DNA of 47,559 nucleotides from Burkholderiales bacterium (GTDB lineage Bacteria > Pseudomonadota > Gammaproteobacteria > Burkholderiales > Burkholderiaceae_C): contig JANXXS010000017.1 in NCBI GenBank assembly GCA_025350505.1, positions 1 through 47,559 of the forward strand, given 5' to 3'. Of the stretch, positions 36,375 to 46,732 are shown piece by piece. The first letter of the stretch is position 1. Each line of letters begins with the position of its first letter. The notes beneath the pieces are model-generated. The model saw only the letters and a program-made list of their open reading frames with translations, was not told where the DNA came from and did not search any database. A program made the translations under genes and the position numbers.

Positions 36375-36815
36375 CTACCGCTTGAAAGCCAGCACCAATA
36401 CGCCGGCCGCGACCATGGCGATGCCCAGCCACTCGCGCATCGATGGTCGCTCGCCGAGAAAGGCGACCGCGAACACCGCGACCAGGACGATGCTGAATTT
36501 GTCGACCGGCGCGACCTTCGATGCCTCGCCGATCTGCAGGGCGCGAAAGTAGCAGACCCACGAAGCGCCGGTGGCCAGCGCCGACAGCGAGAGAAAGAGC
36601 AGCGTCTTGCCCGAGAGCGCGCGCGGGTCGCTCCACTTGCCGGCATAGACGACGAACGCCGCCAGGACGAAGACGATGATCACGGTGCGGACCAGCGTCG
36701 CGAAGTCGGAGTCGACGCCGCGAATGCCGATCTTGGCGAAGATCGCGGTCAGCGCGGCAAAGCAGGCGGAGAGCACCGCCCAGAAGAACCAACCGCTCGT
36801 CGACGTGGTAGCCAT
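36375..36815 (-). CDS. Half-size EamA/DMT family membrane protein
   Basis: A 146-residue integral membrane protein with a single EamA domain (about five helices), half the size of usual ten-helix DMT transporters. Hydrophobic segments include GWFFWAVLSACFAALTAIFA, TVIIVFVLAAFVVYAG and KVAPVDKFSIVLVAVFAVAF. GERPSMREWLGIAMVAAGVL is a family hallmark. It probably acts as a dimer. GGAGG at 36820-36828 precedes the ATG. The transported solute is unknown. Confidence 0.88.
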   Translation of the reverse strand: MATTSTSGWFFWAVLSACFAALTAIFAKIGIRGVDSDFATLVRTVIIVFVLAAFVVYAGKWSDPRALSGKTLLFLSLSALATGASWVCYFRALQIGEASKVAPVDKFSIVLVAVFAVAFLGERPSMREWLGIAMVAAGVLVLAFKR

Positions 36816-36890
36816 CGCGCCTCCCTCGCTGCAAGCGACATTGTCCACGCGCGCGCCACGAGGACGACGGGATGCGTCGCCCGACACGAG

Positions 36891-37484
36891 TCAGCCGCCG
36901 GGCGGCTCCTCGGCGCCGCGCACCCGCGCATAGATGCGCGTGCTGCGCGGCTCGCCGCCCGGCGCGACCGAGTCGAAGCGCAGCAGCGCCTCGTGCGTGT
37001 AGCCGGCGCGCTCGGCGACCTTCCAGCTCTTGACGTTGTTGTCGTCCATGCGAATCTCGACGCGGCGCGCGCCGAGGGTGTCGAAGGCGAGCCGCGTCAT
37101 CGCCTGTACGGTCTCGGTGATGATGCCGCGGCCTGCGAGCCCGGTCTTGCGCCAATAGCCGATCTCGAAGCGGCGCAGGCCCCAGTCGATGCGATGCAGA
37201 CCGGTGCCGCCGAGCAACTCGCCCTCGTTGCCGTCGGCCTGCCGCGCAAAGATGAGGAACACGAAGTCTTCGCGCAGGATGAACTTGGCCTGTTGGCGCC
37301 GGCAATGGATCTCCGACTCTTCCGGGGTCGGCATCTTGCCGGCCCAGGGAATCCAGGGCCCGAGCTCGTCCATCGAGACGGCGATCGCCGCGTTGAGCGC
37401 CGCACCGTCGCCGCGCCGCGGGATACGCAGCACCAGGTGCTCGGTTTCGATGCGATCGGGAATGTCGATCATCAACGGGTCCAT
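36891..37484 (-). CDS. RimJ/RimL-type GNAT N-acetyltransferase
   Basis: A 197-residue acetyltransferase of the RimJ/RimL group. TEHLVLRIPRRGDGAALNAA is typical of the N-terminus; FEIGYWRKTGLAGRGIITE supplies the acetyl-CoA loop (RxxGxG-like). ARRVEIRMDDNNVKSWKVAE and RAGYTHEALLR are the C-terminal motifs. Targets may be a ribosomal protein N-terminus, an amino acid or a drug. ATG 37484 is preferred over GTG 37493 because AGGAGG is eight bases before it. The gene follows the MFS transporter by 15 bases, suggesting an operon. Confidence 0.9.
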   Translation of the reverse strand: MDPLMIDIPDRIETEHLVLRIPRRGDGAALNAAIAVSMDELGPWIPWAGKMPTPEESEIHCRRQQAKFILREDFVFLIFARQADGNEGELLGGTGLHRIDWGLRRFEIGYWRKTGLAGRGIITETVQAMTRLAFDTLGARRVEIRMDDNNVKSWKVAERAGYTHEALLRFDSVAPGGEPRSTRIYARVRGAEEPPGG

Positions 37485-37499
37485 CGTGCTCACCTCCTT

Positions 37500-38858
37500 C
37501 TACGTGACCACCGGGCGCGGCCCGACCAGCGCCTCGGCGCCGAGCCAGTCGTTCTCGTGCTCCGGCTGCGGCAAGTGCTTGAGGTTGCGGATCACGTCGA
37601 GCCGCGACGCCGCCAGCGCCAGCAGCAGCGCGCCGCAGCCGGCCACGGCGAGCGAGGTGCGCAGGCCCGAATGCTCGCCCAGCCAGCCGCCCAGCAGCGC
37701 GCCGGGGCCGGCCGGGATGAGGATCAGCCAGCGCATCGTGCTCGTCATGCGGCCGAGCAGCGGCGCCGGCGTGACCGCCTGGCGCAGGGCCAGGAAGTTG
37801 ATGAAGATCAGCACCGCGCCGGTCGAGAACATCATCAGCGTGCAGGCGAAGGCGGCCACCCCCCAGGCGTTTTCAGGCGCCAGGGAAAGCAGCACCCAGC
37901 CGGCGCCGCAGATGGCGATGCCGAGCACCAGGCTCGGCCCGGGGCCGAGGCGCTGGCTGATGCGGTTGCCGTACACGCTGGCCATGATCGTGCCCAGGCC
38001 CATCGCCGTGTAGCTCAGGCCGACCGCCTGCTCCGAGAGACCGAGCGTGCGCGTGGCGAACAGGATCTGCACGACGATGGCGGCGTTGTGGCAGGCCTGC
38101 CAACCACCGACGACGAGCGCCAGCGAGACGAGCAGGCGATGCCGTGCGACGAAGCGCACGCCGGCCTTCAGGTCGGCCCAGAACTGCGCCATCGGCGAGC
38201 CAGCGCCGCGCGGCCGCCAGGGCTGCTCGTGGATCGGGATGCCGCGCAGGATCGCCGCCGAGACGGTGACCATCACGGCGTCGGCCAGCAACGCCAGAGG
38301 CGCGCCCACGATCTTGATCAGCGCACCGGCCAGGCCCGGCCCCGCCACCTCGGCGCCCGAGCTGGCGAGCGCGTTCTTGGCGTGCGCCTCGACCAGGCGG
38401 TCTCGCGCCACCACCTGCGTGAGGACGATCTGCGCTGCGCTGCCGGCGACGGTGTAGACCGTGCCGATGACCAGGCCGCAGACGTAGAGCCACTGGATCG
38501 TCAGCCAGCCGGCCCACCAGGCCAGCGGCACGCTGGCCACGGCGACGCCGATCGTCAGCTCGCCGACAACGTAGACCGGGAGCTTCTTCACGCGGTCGAG
38601 CCACACGCCCGTGGGCAGCGAGAACAGCACGAAGGGCACGATCTCCATGGCCGTGAGCAGGCCCATCTGCGTCGGCGTGGCCTGCAGCAGGATGGCAGCG
38701 GTAAGCGGCAACGCCAGCATCGTCACCTGCCCGCCGAACGAGCTGATGAGGATCGACGTCCACAGGCGCCGGTAGGCAGCGTCGCGCAGCAGGTCGGTGG
38801 CCGACAGCCAGGGGCGCGGCGGCAACGCTCGTCTCGCTATTTTCGAAAGCCAGTTCAT
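37500..38858 (-). CDS. MFS transporter (enterobactin/macrolide exporter-like)
   Basis: A 452-residue major facilitator with twelve predicted helices; the first is FGGQVTMLALPLTAAILLQ. The loop motif GVWLDRVKKLP after helix 2 and a second-half equivalent are clear. The sequence is closest to exporters of the EntS/MefA type (MDR-like). AAGGTG upstream of the ATG acts as the ribosome site. It probably forms one transcript with the acetyltransferase following it, a pairing sometimes seen in drug resistance. A ~280-base leader with a small ORF and a hairpin lies in front. Confidence 0.88.
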   Translation of the reverse strand: MNWLSKIARRALPPRPWLSATDLLRDAAYRRLWTSILISSFGGQVTMLALPLTAAILLQATPTQMGLLTAMEIVPFVLFSLPTGVWLDRVKKLPVYVVGELTIGVAVASVPLAWWAGWLTIQWLYVCGLVIGTVYTVAGSAAQIVLTQVVARDRLVEAHAKNALASSGAEVAGPGLAGALIKIVGAPLALLADAVMVTVSAAILRGIPIHEQPWRPRGAGSPMAQFWADLKAGVRFVARHRLLVSLALVVGGWQACHNAAIVVQILFATRTLGLSEQAVGLSYTAMGLGTIMASVYGNRISQRLGPGPSLVLGIAICGAGWVLLSLAPENAWGVAAFACTLMMFSTGAVLIFINFLALRQAVTPAPLLGRMTSTMRWLILIPAGPGALLGGWLGEHSGLRTSLAVAGCGALLLALAASRLDVIRNLKHLPQPEHENDWLGAEALVGPRPVVT

Positions 38859-38957
38859 GGCTTCACCTTCTTCTTTCCAACGCGGCCGCCACGGGAGACG
38901 GTCCTTGCGGGCCGGGTCGGCCCAGGCAGCGGAAAAAACGAGGGGTGATCGAAATTT

Positions 38958-38975
38958 CCGCTGATCTCTCAGCGG
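38958..38975 (-). promoter_or_regulatory. Hairpin in MFS leader
   Basis: CCGCTGA and TCAGCGG form a perfect 7-bp stem with a four-base loop, GAGA on the transcript. A run of six T residues follows about 20 bases downstream. The distance is long for an intrinsic terminator, so an attenuator role is speculative. Confidence 0.45.
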
Positions 38976-39004
38976 GACTTCGATGCGAAGGGAGCCGAGA
39001 GGGA

Positions 39005-39115
39005 CTAGATCGGGGCCTTGAGGCCGCCGGAACGCGGTGCCGCGCCAACTCGCGCAGCCCACGGGCCGACAGCGCCGAAGGCGCCGTGGACGATGGGGTT
39101 GCGGGTTTGGGTCAT
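39005..39115 (-). CDS. Possible 36-residue leader ORF upstream of the MFS gene
   Basis: ATG to TAG gives a 36-residue basic, Gly/Ala-rich peptide (starts MTQTRNPIVHGAFGAVGPW, ends GGLKAPI). It has no clear Shine-Dalgarno and no recognisable relatives. It lies between the predicted promoter and the hairpin in the MFS leader, the place for a regulatory peptide. It may equally be a chance ORF. Confidence 0.3.
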   Translation of the reverse strand: MTQTRNPIVHGAFGAVGPWAARVGAAPRSGGLKAPI

Positions 39116-39142
39116 GGGGCTTGCGTTCAGGAATGAGCAGTT

Positions 39143-39172
39143 ATCGTAGCAGCGGCACCCCGCCCGAGGCAA
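39143..39172 (-). promoter_or_regulatory. Predicted sigma-70 promoter for the MFS gene
   Basis: On the minus strand, TTGCCT (39172-39167) and TACGAT (39148-39143) are separated by 18 bases. Each hexamer keeps four of six consensus bases. The start would lie near 39136, giving a leader of about 280 bases. Confidence 0.4.
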
Positions 39173-39247
39173 TGCAAAAGCACGCGCGCGTTGCGCCGCG
39201 CCCACGCGAATGGCGTCGCAGTTCACGTTCTCGAGGTGACCACGCCG

Positions 39248-39269
39248 CGCGCCCGCGACGCGGGGCGCG
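39248..39269 (-). terminator. Stem-loop after argJ
   Basis: A 7-bp GC-only stem (CGCGCCC at 39248-39254 with GGGCGCG at 39263-39269) lies about 10 bases after the argJ stop. No T-run follows, so its efficiency is doubtful. Confidence 0.3.
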
Positions 39270-39278
39270 ATGCCGCGA

Positions 39279-40508
39279 TCAGCTCCGGTAGTCGGCGTTG
39301 ATCTTGACGTAGTCGTAGCTCAGGTCGCAGGTCCAGACGGTGGCCTCGTGCGTGCCGCGATGCAGGTTCACGCGGACCGTGATCTCGCTCTGCTTCATGA
39401 CGCGCTGACCGTCCTGCTCGCGGTATTCGGCGCGGCGGCCGCCGCCTTCGGCGACGTGCACGTCGTCGAGAAAGAGGTCGATCTTCGTCTGGTCGAGATC
39501 GCTGATGCCGGCATAGCCGACAGCGGCAAGGATGCGGCCGAGGTTGGGGTCGCTGGCAAAGAACGCGGTCTTGACCAGCGGCGAGTGGCCGATGGCGTAG
39601 GCGACCTTCTTGCACTCGGCCTCGCTGGCGCCGCCTTCGACGCGAATGGTGATGAACTTGGTGGCGCCCTCGCCGTCGCGCACGATCGCCTGCGCCAGGC
39701 GGCAAGCGACGTCGAACACTGCCGCGCGCAGGGCCAGGCCCTCGGCGCTGTCGAGACTCTCGATCGGCGCATGGCCGGCACGCTGCGTGGCGATGAGCAC
39801 GAAGGAGTCGTTGGTGGAGGTGTCGCCGTCGATGGTGATGCGGTTGAACGACTCGTCGGCGGCCTCTTGCACGATCTGCTGCATGAGGTGCGGCGCGACG
39901 ACCGCGTCGGTGGCGATGAAGCCGAGCATCGTCGCCATGTTCGGGCGGATCATGCCGGCGCCCTTGCTGATGCCGGTAACGGCCACCCGCCTGCCGCCGA
40001 TGGTGAGCGTTGTCGAGGCCGCCTTGGGCACCGTGTCGGTGGTCATGATGGCCTCGGCCGCCACGCCCCAGGCGTCGGCGCGGGCGCCGGCGATCGCGGC
40101 GGGCAGCGCTGCCTCGATGCGGTCGTTGGGCAGCGTCTCCATGATCACGCCGGTGGAAAACGGCAGCACCTGCTCGGGCGCGCAGCCGAGCAGCGCAGCG
40201 AGCGCGGCGCAGGTGGAGCGAGCCCGCGCCAACCCGTCGGCGCCCGTGCCGGCGTTGGCGTTGCCGGTGTTGACGAGGATCGCGCGCACCTGCGCGCCGG
40301 CCGCGAGATGCTCGCGGCAGAGCTGGACCGGGGCGGCGCAGAAGCGGTTGGACGTGAACACGCCGGCGACCGCCGCGCCCGGCTCGAGCAGCGCCACGGT
40401 GACGTCGCGGCGATTGGCCTTGCGCACGCCAGCCATGGCCGTGCCGATCGAGACGCCGGCGACGGCGGCAAGGCTCTCAGGCCGGGGGGCTTGCAGGTTG
40501 ACTGGCAT
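39279..40508 (-). CDS. argJ: Bifunctional glutamate N-acetyltransferase/amino-acid acetyltransferase ArgJ
   Basis: A 409-residue ornithine acetyltransferase that recycles acetyl groups in arginine synthesis and may also acetylate glutamate. It is made as a precursor that cleaves itself before the nucleophilic Thr in the PNMATMLGF segment; that motif is intact. Further matches are [36 protein letters not shown] and the C-terminal [15 protein letters not shown]. Length and order are normal. It stands as a single gene, flanked by a stem-loop and the MFS leader downstream and by a divergent signalling operon upstream. Confidence 0.97.
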   Translation of the reverse strand: MPVNLQAPRPESLAAVAGVSIGTAMAGVRKANRRDVTVALLEPGAAVAGVFTSNRFCAAPVQLCREHLAAGAQVRAILVNTGNANAGTGADGLARARSTCAALAALLGCAPEQVLPFSTGVIMETLPNDRIEAALPAAIAGARADAWGVAAEAIMTTDTVPKAASTTLTIGGRRVAVTGISKGAGMIRPNMATMLGFIATDAVVAPHLMQQIVQEAADESFNRITIDGDTSTNDSFVLIATQRAGHAPIESLDSAEGLALRAAVFDVACRLAQAIVRDGEGATKFITIRVEGGASEAECKKVAYAIGHSPLVKTAFFASDPNLGRILAAVGYAGISDLDQTKIDLFLDDVHVAEGGGRRAEYREQDGQRVMKQSEITVRVNLHRGTHEATVWTCDLSYDYVKINADYRS

Positions 40509-40660
40509 GGCGTGCGTGTCCTCGGACGATCGGGCGCATTCTAAGAACCGGCGGTCGCGGCGGCCGGGACGGGGCGCGTACCATCGGGGCGCGCAGCAGA
40601 CAGAATGAGTGCGCCTTTCCCGGTCCTGGCAAGGTCAAACGCCTCGGCGGAAGCACGCCG

Positions 40661-41329
40661 TTGACGAAGTTCACTGATTGCATGCCGCAGTTTTTTATCG
40701 AGCTTGTCAGCGCGAGCGACGAATCCAGAAGGTCGTTCGAGACGCATTCCGTTGTCTCCGACGCCGTTGCGAACGGCATGTCCGTCGAGCGATACCGGAT
40801 TCTTCTTTCGGAGCTCTATCAACTCGTCTTGCACTTCAATCCGACCTGCGCCGCCGCGGCGAGCCGGATGCCGGTCGAGCACGCCGGAATCAGCACCTTT
40901 CTCTACGAGCACATGCACGAGGAAGCGGGGCACGAACAGTGGGTTCTGAACGACCTCGAAGCGGTGGGCGTGAGCCGCCCGGCGGCGATGGGTTACGCGC
41001 CGTCACCGAACGTGCTCGCCCTCAACGGGTACAACTTCTGGTCGGCCGATCGTCGGCACCCTTGCTCGGTGCTGGGCATGATGTACGTCCTCGAAGTCAT
41101 CGCGTCGGTCTACGGTGGACCGTTTGCCTCGGTCATGAAAGACGCGCTGCTCCTGCAAGGTGAGCGCGGCATCTCGTTCATCAACTCGCATGCTTCGCTC
41201 GATACGGTGCACATGGCACAGCTACGGACGATCCTCAACACGCTGGACGACGCGCCGTCGCATGCCGCAGTGCTGGAATCGGTGACCGTCAACTTCCATC
41301 ACATGACACACGTTTTCGCCTCGGTATGA
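40661..41329 (+). CDS. Heme-oxygenase-like diiron (HDO-type) protein, partner of RpfF-like gene
   Basis: A 222-residue all-helical protein of the TenA/iron-containing redox enzyme superfamily. Candidate metal ligands follow the HDO pattern seen in SznF and UndA: Glu51 in ELYQLVLHF, Glu88 and His91 in HEEAGHEQW, Glu145 in YVLEVIAS, and His177-x3-Asp181-x2-His184 in HASLDTVHMAQL (numbered from the TTG at 40661). HDO enzymes activate oxygen; UndA acts on medium-chain fatty acids. TTG 40661 has GGCGGAAG upstream; ATG 40682 is the alternative start. Its stop overlaps the start of the RpfF-like gene (ATGA), so the proteins are probably made together and act on related fatty-acyl substrates. The reaction is not known. 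Confidence 0.82.
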   Translation: MTKFTDCMPQFFIELVSASDESRRSFETHSVVSDAVANGMSVERYRILLSELYQLVLHFNPTCAAAASRMPVEHAGISTFLYEHMHEEAGHEQWVLNDLEAVGVSRPAAMGYAPSPNVLALNGYNFWSADRRHPCSVLGMMYVLEVIASVYGGPFASVMKDALLLQGERGISFINSHASLDTVHMAQLRTILNTLDDAPSHAAVLESVTVNFHHMTHVFASV

Positions 41330-42267
41330 ACTCTCCGGAGAGCGTCGGCGTCGCGGCGCTGATGTCGCGACCCTACAAGTACATCCGGCTCGAATGGAGC
41401 TCCGAGCTTTCGGCGCTGCGCGTGCGCACGCGGGTCACGCCGATCCAGTGCTACAGCCTCGCTGCCATGGGCGAGCTCATGCGCGTGCTGCTCGACATCG
41501 CCGAGAACCCGGGCGCGGTGAAGCACTTCGTGATGACCTCCGACGTTCCCGGCGTGTTCAATTTCGGCGGCGATCTTTCGCTGTTCGTGCTGTTGATACG
41601 CGCCCGCGACCACGAGTCGCTGCGGCTCTACGGTCGCCGTTGCGTCGACCTGATCTGGTGGATGGAGAGCGCCGCCCAACTCGGCGTGCACACCACGGTG
41701 CTCGTTCAGGGCGACACCCTGGGCGGCGGCCTGGAATCGGTGATGCCCTTCCACAAGGTCATCTTCGAGCGCAGCGCGCAGGCCGGATTTCCTGAGGTGT
41801 TGTTCAACTCGTTCCCGGGCATGGGTGCCTGGAACTTCACGATCCGAAAGGCCGGCTTCGCCATCGCCAACGAGATGATCCTTTCGGGACGCCTCTACAC
41901 CGCCGAGGAATTGCATCGCCGGCAACTGGTCGACCTCGTGGTGGAAGACGGGCACGGCGAAGCGGCCATCGAGCATGCGCTGCGCGCCGTGCATCCGCGC
42001 CTGCGCGGCACGCTCGCGGCGCTGCATGCACGCAGCCTGGCGATGCCGATCACCTACGAATCGCTGATGGACATCGTCGACCGCTGGACGATCAATTCGC
42101 TCAACCTCACCGACCGCGACATCAAGCTGATGGAGCGCCTGGCGCGGGCCCAGGTGCGCAAAGCCGGCGGCGCCGAGGGTGGTGCCGTCGAAGAGATCAA
42201 GCGATTCGAGCTCGACCGCGCCTGGGACGAGGAACGGACTGGCATCACCGAATGGAGCGCGCTCTAG
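41326..42267 (+). CDS. rpfF: RpfF-like crotonase, probable DSF-family signal synthase
   Basis: A 313-residue enoyl-CoA hydratase/isomerase-fold protein close to RpfF, which makes cis-2-unsaturated fatty acids of the diffusible signal factor family from 3-hydroxyacyl-ACP. Matching segments are FNFGGDLSLFVLLIR, VLVQGDTLGGGLES, GFPEVLFNSFPGMGAWNF and the C-terminal KLMERLARAQVRK. Both catalytic glutamates align: Glu137 (GGGLES) and Glu157 (GFPEVLF), with the same 20-residue spacing as Glu141/Glu161 of Xanthomonas RpfF. It has an extra ~30-residue charged C-terminus. Translational overlap with the diiron protein and the nearby RpfC-like kinase support a signalling role. A plain fatty-acid hydratase is the alternative. 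Confidence 0.85.
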   Translation: MNSPESVGVAALMSRPYKYIRLEWSSELSALRVRTRVTPIQCYSLAAMGELMRVLLDIAENPGAVKHFVMTSDVPGVFNFGGDLSLFVLLIRARDHESLRLYGRRCVDLIWWMESAAQLGVHTTVLVQGDTLGGGLESVMPFHKVIFERSAQAGFPEVLFNSFPGMGAWNFTIRKAGFAIANEMILSGRLYTAEELHRRQLVDLVVEDGHGEAAIEHALRAVHPRLRGTLAALHARSLAMPITYESLMDIVDRWTINSLNLTDRDIKLMERLARAQVRKAGGAEGGAVEEIKRFELDRAWDEERTGITEWSAL

Positions 42268-42289
42268 CGCAACCCAAGTGCCCTGCCGC

Positions 42290-44071
<1,782 letters not shown>

Positions 44072-44124
44072 GCGCGAAGCATACTTGCGGATATCAACGT
44101 TGTTGCCGATCCGGTAGCTACCCA

Positions 44125-45867
44125 GTGCATCGTATTGCGGACATCGAACCCAATCCGCTCCGGCGTCTTGCCGACTATTTTGGCGCGCACCGGGTACCGG
44201 ACCGGGTCAGCCAGGAGCGCGATCGGGCCCTTCAACGTGGCGTCATCGGGCTGCTCACGGCGGGCGTCTGGACATTTCAATATCTGGGAGGGCGCCATTC
44301 CCATGCGCAACTGTGGTTTGTGCTGTTCTACGGGCTGGTCGTGCCGACCCTTGCCTTCGCATACCGACGCTTTCTCGTATCGTCTCCCAATGGAGGCGTT
44401 GCGTTTCAGTACGGATTTCTGATTCTCGACCCGATCCTGATCATGACGGTTCTGGTGCGGGATCCGCAAACGTTCGCGTTCCTCAATCCCTTCATGTTGG
44501 TCGTGATCGTCCGCAACGGAATTCGCTACGGGACTCGAACGATGTATCTGGCCTGGGGCGTTACCTTGGCGACGTCTACCTTGCTCGCGACGAGCCAATA
44601 CTGGAGGACAGAACTCGAACTCACTTTCGCCTTCCTTTTGATACTGACATTTGTGCCGGTGTTCTTTGCCTCGCTGATACGAAGAATCCACAGAATGAGA
44701 GAGATCGAGGAAGAGCGTGCTCGCTCAGTGGGGCTGCACGAGCTGGCCGTCTCACGAAGCGCATTCCTCGCCAAGGTCAGCCACGAGCTCAGATCGCCCC
44801 TGCAGGGCATCGTCTCTGCGTTGGATGTCATCGAGCTGCGTCACTTCCGAGCTTTCGAGGGAGACGAGGACCTGCTCGCGCGGATGCGCCGATCCTCGAT
44901 GTTGCTGAACGCGCAACTGAGAGACCTTCTGACGCTCGCGAAAGGGGAAGCCGGACGCCTGGAAATGCATCCCGAGCCGTTCGAGGCGTGTGCGCTCGTT
45001 GAAGCGATGGCGGAGAGCACCCGGGACACGGCCACGGCCAAGGGCCTCCAGCTGGTGATGGATCTGCCGCCCGGCCCGCTCTTCGTCACCTCCGACGGCG
45101 CGCGAATCGATCAGGTACTGACCAACCTGGTGGCCAACTCGATTCGCTACACCGATATCGGCCAGGTGCGCGTCTCGTTGCGCGGGCAAGGAAACCCGAT
45201 CTCGAGTCTGCGGTTCGCGATCAGCGACACCGGTCCGGGGATCCCGGAGGCGCTGCTTCCGACGCTGTTCGCGCCCGACAAGTTCGTCGACAGTCCTGCA
45301 CGGCGTGGCGAAGGGTCCGGCATCGGTTTGGCCGTGGTGCGCACGCTCGTCAATCACCTCGGCGGGAAGCTGGAGGTGAAGAGCCGGATCGGCGAAGGCA
45401 CGACCTTCATCGTGGAGATTCCCGTTGAATCGGTCGAAGCCGAAGACCATGACTATGCGGATAGCAGCACTCATGGTCGAATCCTGATCGTCGACGACCG
45501 AAGTGACGTTCTCGAGGCGCTGGAGAGCGTGGTCGACGAGCTGGGCTATGAGTTCGACCGTGCGGGCTCGGCGGCTACCGCCTCGAGGCTGTTGGCCGAA
45601 CGCCAGTACGACGCCGTTTTGCTCGATCTCGACATGCCGGCAAAGGGAGGGGCGGAGCTGGTAGCCGAGATACGGCACGGCAACGGGCCGAACCGCTTTG
45701 CGCGTTTCGTTTGCATGAGCGCCGCCGGAGAACCAGCGGAAATGAACCCCCACTTCGACGTGCGCCTGGCGAAGCCGATCGAACAGGCGGCCCTTCGCAA
45801 GGCCTTGCTCGGTGCGACGCTCGAGTCGCGTCCCATGCAGGCCGGACTGTGGCCTTTGCCGCCTTAG
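44125..45867 (+). CDS. RpfC-like hybrid histidine kinase, candidate DSF receptor
   Basis: A 580-residue hybrid kinase. The membrane domain (residues ~38-190, about six helices) resembles the DSF sensor domain of RpfC: NGIRYG at 131-136, SQYW at 157-160 and [18 protein letters not shown] before the kinase, parallel to NGLRYG, SPYW and a VPLYFDSLLR-type segment in RpfC. The acceptor His220 lies in [29 protein letters not shown] and GSGIGLAVV form the ATPase site. The receiver has Asp501 (LLDLDMP) and a KP near the end. Unlike RpfC it lacks an HPt domain. GTG 44125 is the start. The resemblance is by eye and has not been tested by alignment. Confidence 0.88.
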   Translation: MHRIADIEPNPLRRLADYFGAHRVPDRVSQERDRALQRGVIGLLTAGVWTFQYLGGRHSHAQLWFVLFYGLVVPTLAFAYRRFLVSSPNGGVAFQYGFLILDPILIMTVLVRDPQTFAFLNPFMLVVIVRNGIRYGTRTMYLAWGVTLATSTLLATSQYWRTELELTFAFLLILTFVPVFFASLIRRIHRMREIEEERARSVGLHELAVSRSAFLAKVSHELRSPLQGIVSALDVIELRHFRAFEGDEDLLARMRRSSMLLNAQLRDLLTLAKGEAGRLEMHPEPFEACALVEAMAESTRDTATAKGLQLVMDLPPGPLFVTSDGARIDQVLTNLVANSIRYTDIGQVRVSLRGQGNPISSLRFAISDTGPGIPEALLPTLFAPDKFVDSPARRGEGSGIGLAVVRTLVNHLGGKLEVKSRIGEGTTFIVEIPVESVEAEDHDYADSSTHGRILIVDDRSDVLEALESVVDELGYEFDRAGSAATASRLLAERQYDAVLLDLDMPAKGGAELVAEIRHGNGPNRFARFVCMSAAGEPAEMNPHFDVRLAKPIEQAALRKALLGATLESRPMQAGLWPLPP

Positions 45868-45912
45868 CGCTCGAAGTACTCTTGCGTCGAGGCCGCCAAC
45901 CTTGGCGCAGTG

Positions 45913-46644
45913 CTAGGCCCGCCGCGCGTCACTACGAGCGAGCGGCGGCCCTCCATTCGACATCTGGCTCACGGCAAGGACGGCCTGCGTTCGCGTGCTC
46001 ACGTTCAGGGTGCGAAGAACGGCTGCCACGTGATCCTTGATGGTTTCGACCGAAAGATTCAGTGCGCGAGCGATCAGCTTGTTCGACTGCCCTTGCAGCA
46101 GCAGCTGGAGAACGTCGGTCTGGCGAGGCGTCAGGCCGAGCGACGCTGCTTGCGCTCGCGCCGTGGTCGGGTCTGCGGCAGGAATTCCTTCGTGTCGAAG
46201 ACTCCAGCCCTCGTCGTTGCGACGTTCGCCCGCCCTGGGCGACGAATGCGTGCGCATGATCATCGGCGGCACATAGATGTCGCCCGACATCACCTTGTGC
46301 AATGCCTCGAACAGAATCTCGTTGCTGGCTCGCTTGGGTATGAATCCCATCGCGCCGAGATAGATCGCGCGCGACACGTCCTCGTTGGCGTCGGACGAAG
46401 AGACGACGACGACGGATATCGACGGGTACGCCTCGCGCAATTCCGTCAGGAGCCCGAAGCCACTCGAATCGCCGAGCTGAAGGTCGAGCAACACGAGGTC
46501 GAACTCCGAGTTCGCGGCCAGCGTTTCACGGGCGGCGCGAGCGGTCTCGACGCAGACCACGGCGACCTCTTCATCGAGCCCCTGCATGATGCTCTGGAGG
46601 CCCGAGAGAATGAGGGGATGGTCATCGATCAGAAGTGCTTTCAT
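45913..46644 (-). CDS. NarL/FixJ-type response regulator
   Basis: A 243-residue two-domain regulator. The receiver has acidic DD at 7-8, the phospho-acceptor Asp54 (LLDLQLGDSSG) and Lys in FIPKRAS. An unstructured linker of ~40 residues follows, then a LuxR/GerE DNA-binding domain (LGLTPRQTDVLQLLLQGQSN; LSVETIKDHVAAVLRTLNV). AAGGAG at 46651-46656 is a strong ribosome site. It ends 45 bases from the convergent RpfC-like kinase and could be its output or that of the other hybrid kinase, passing through an HPt not present here. It follows the RTX gene on the same strand. Confidence 0.93.
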   Translation of the reverse strand: MKALLIDDHPLILSGLQSIMQGLDEEVAVVCVETARAARETLAANSEFDLVLLDLQLGDSSGFGLLTELREAYPSISVVVVSSSDANEDVSRAIYLGAMGFIPKRASNEILFEALHKVMSGDIYVPPMIMRTHSSPRAGERRNDEGWSLRHEGIPAADPTTARAQAASLGLTPRQTDVLQLLLQGQSNKLIARALNLSVETIKDHVAAVLRTLNVSTRTQAVLAVSQMSNGGPPLARSDARRA

Positions 46645-46732
46645 GGGATGTCTCCTTGAAGTTGCTCTGGACGCGCAACCCGCCGTCCACACCGAATTGA
46701 GTGAATGAATCCGTTCTTCTCGACTATGGGCG

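Larger units (their letters stand above)
38859..39278 (-). other. 420-bp non-coding stretch: leader of the MFS gene
   Basis: This interval separates argJ (stop 39279) from the MFS start. It contains, in transcription order: a stem-loop just after argJ, a predicted promoter (39143-39172), a 37-codon ORF (39005-39115), a perfect 7-bp hairpin (38958-38975) and a short T-run (38932-38937 as A on the plus strand). I see no tRNA, known riboswitch or conserved gene in it. Confidence 0.6.

Noticed and set aside
42268-42289. Terminator between the RpfF-like gene and the convergent kinase
   Set aside because: The 22-base gap has no stem-loop or T-run.
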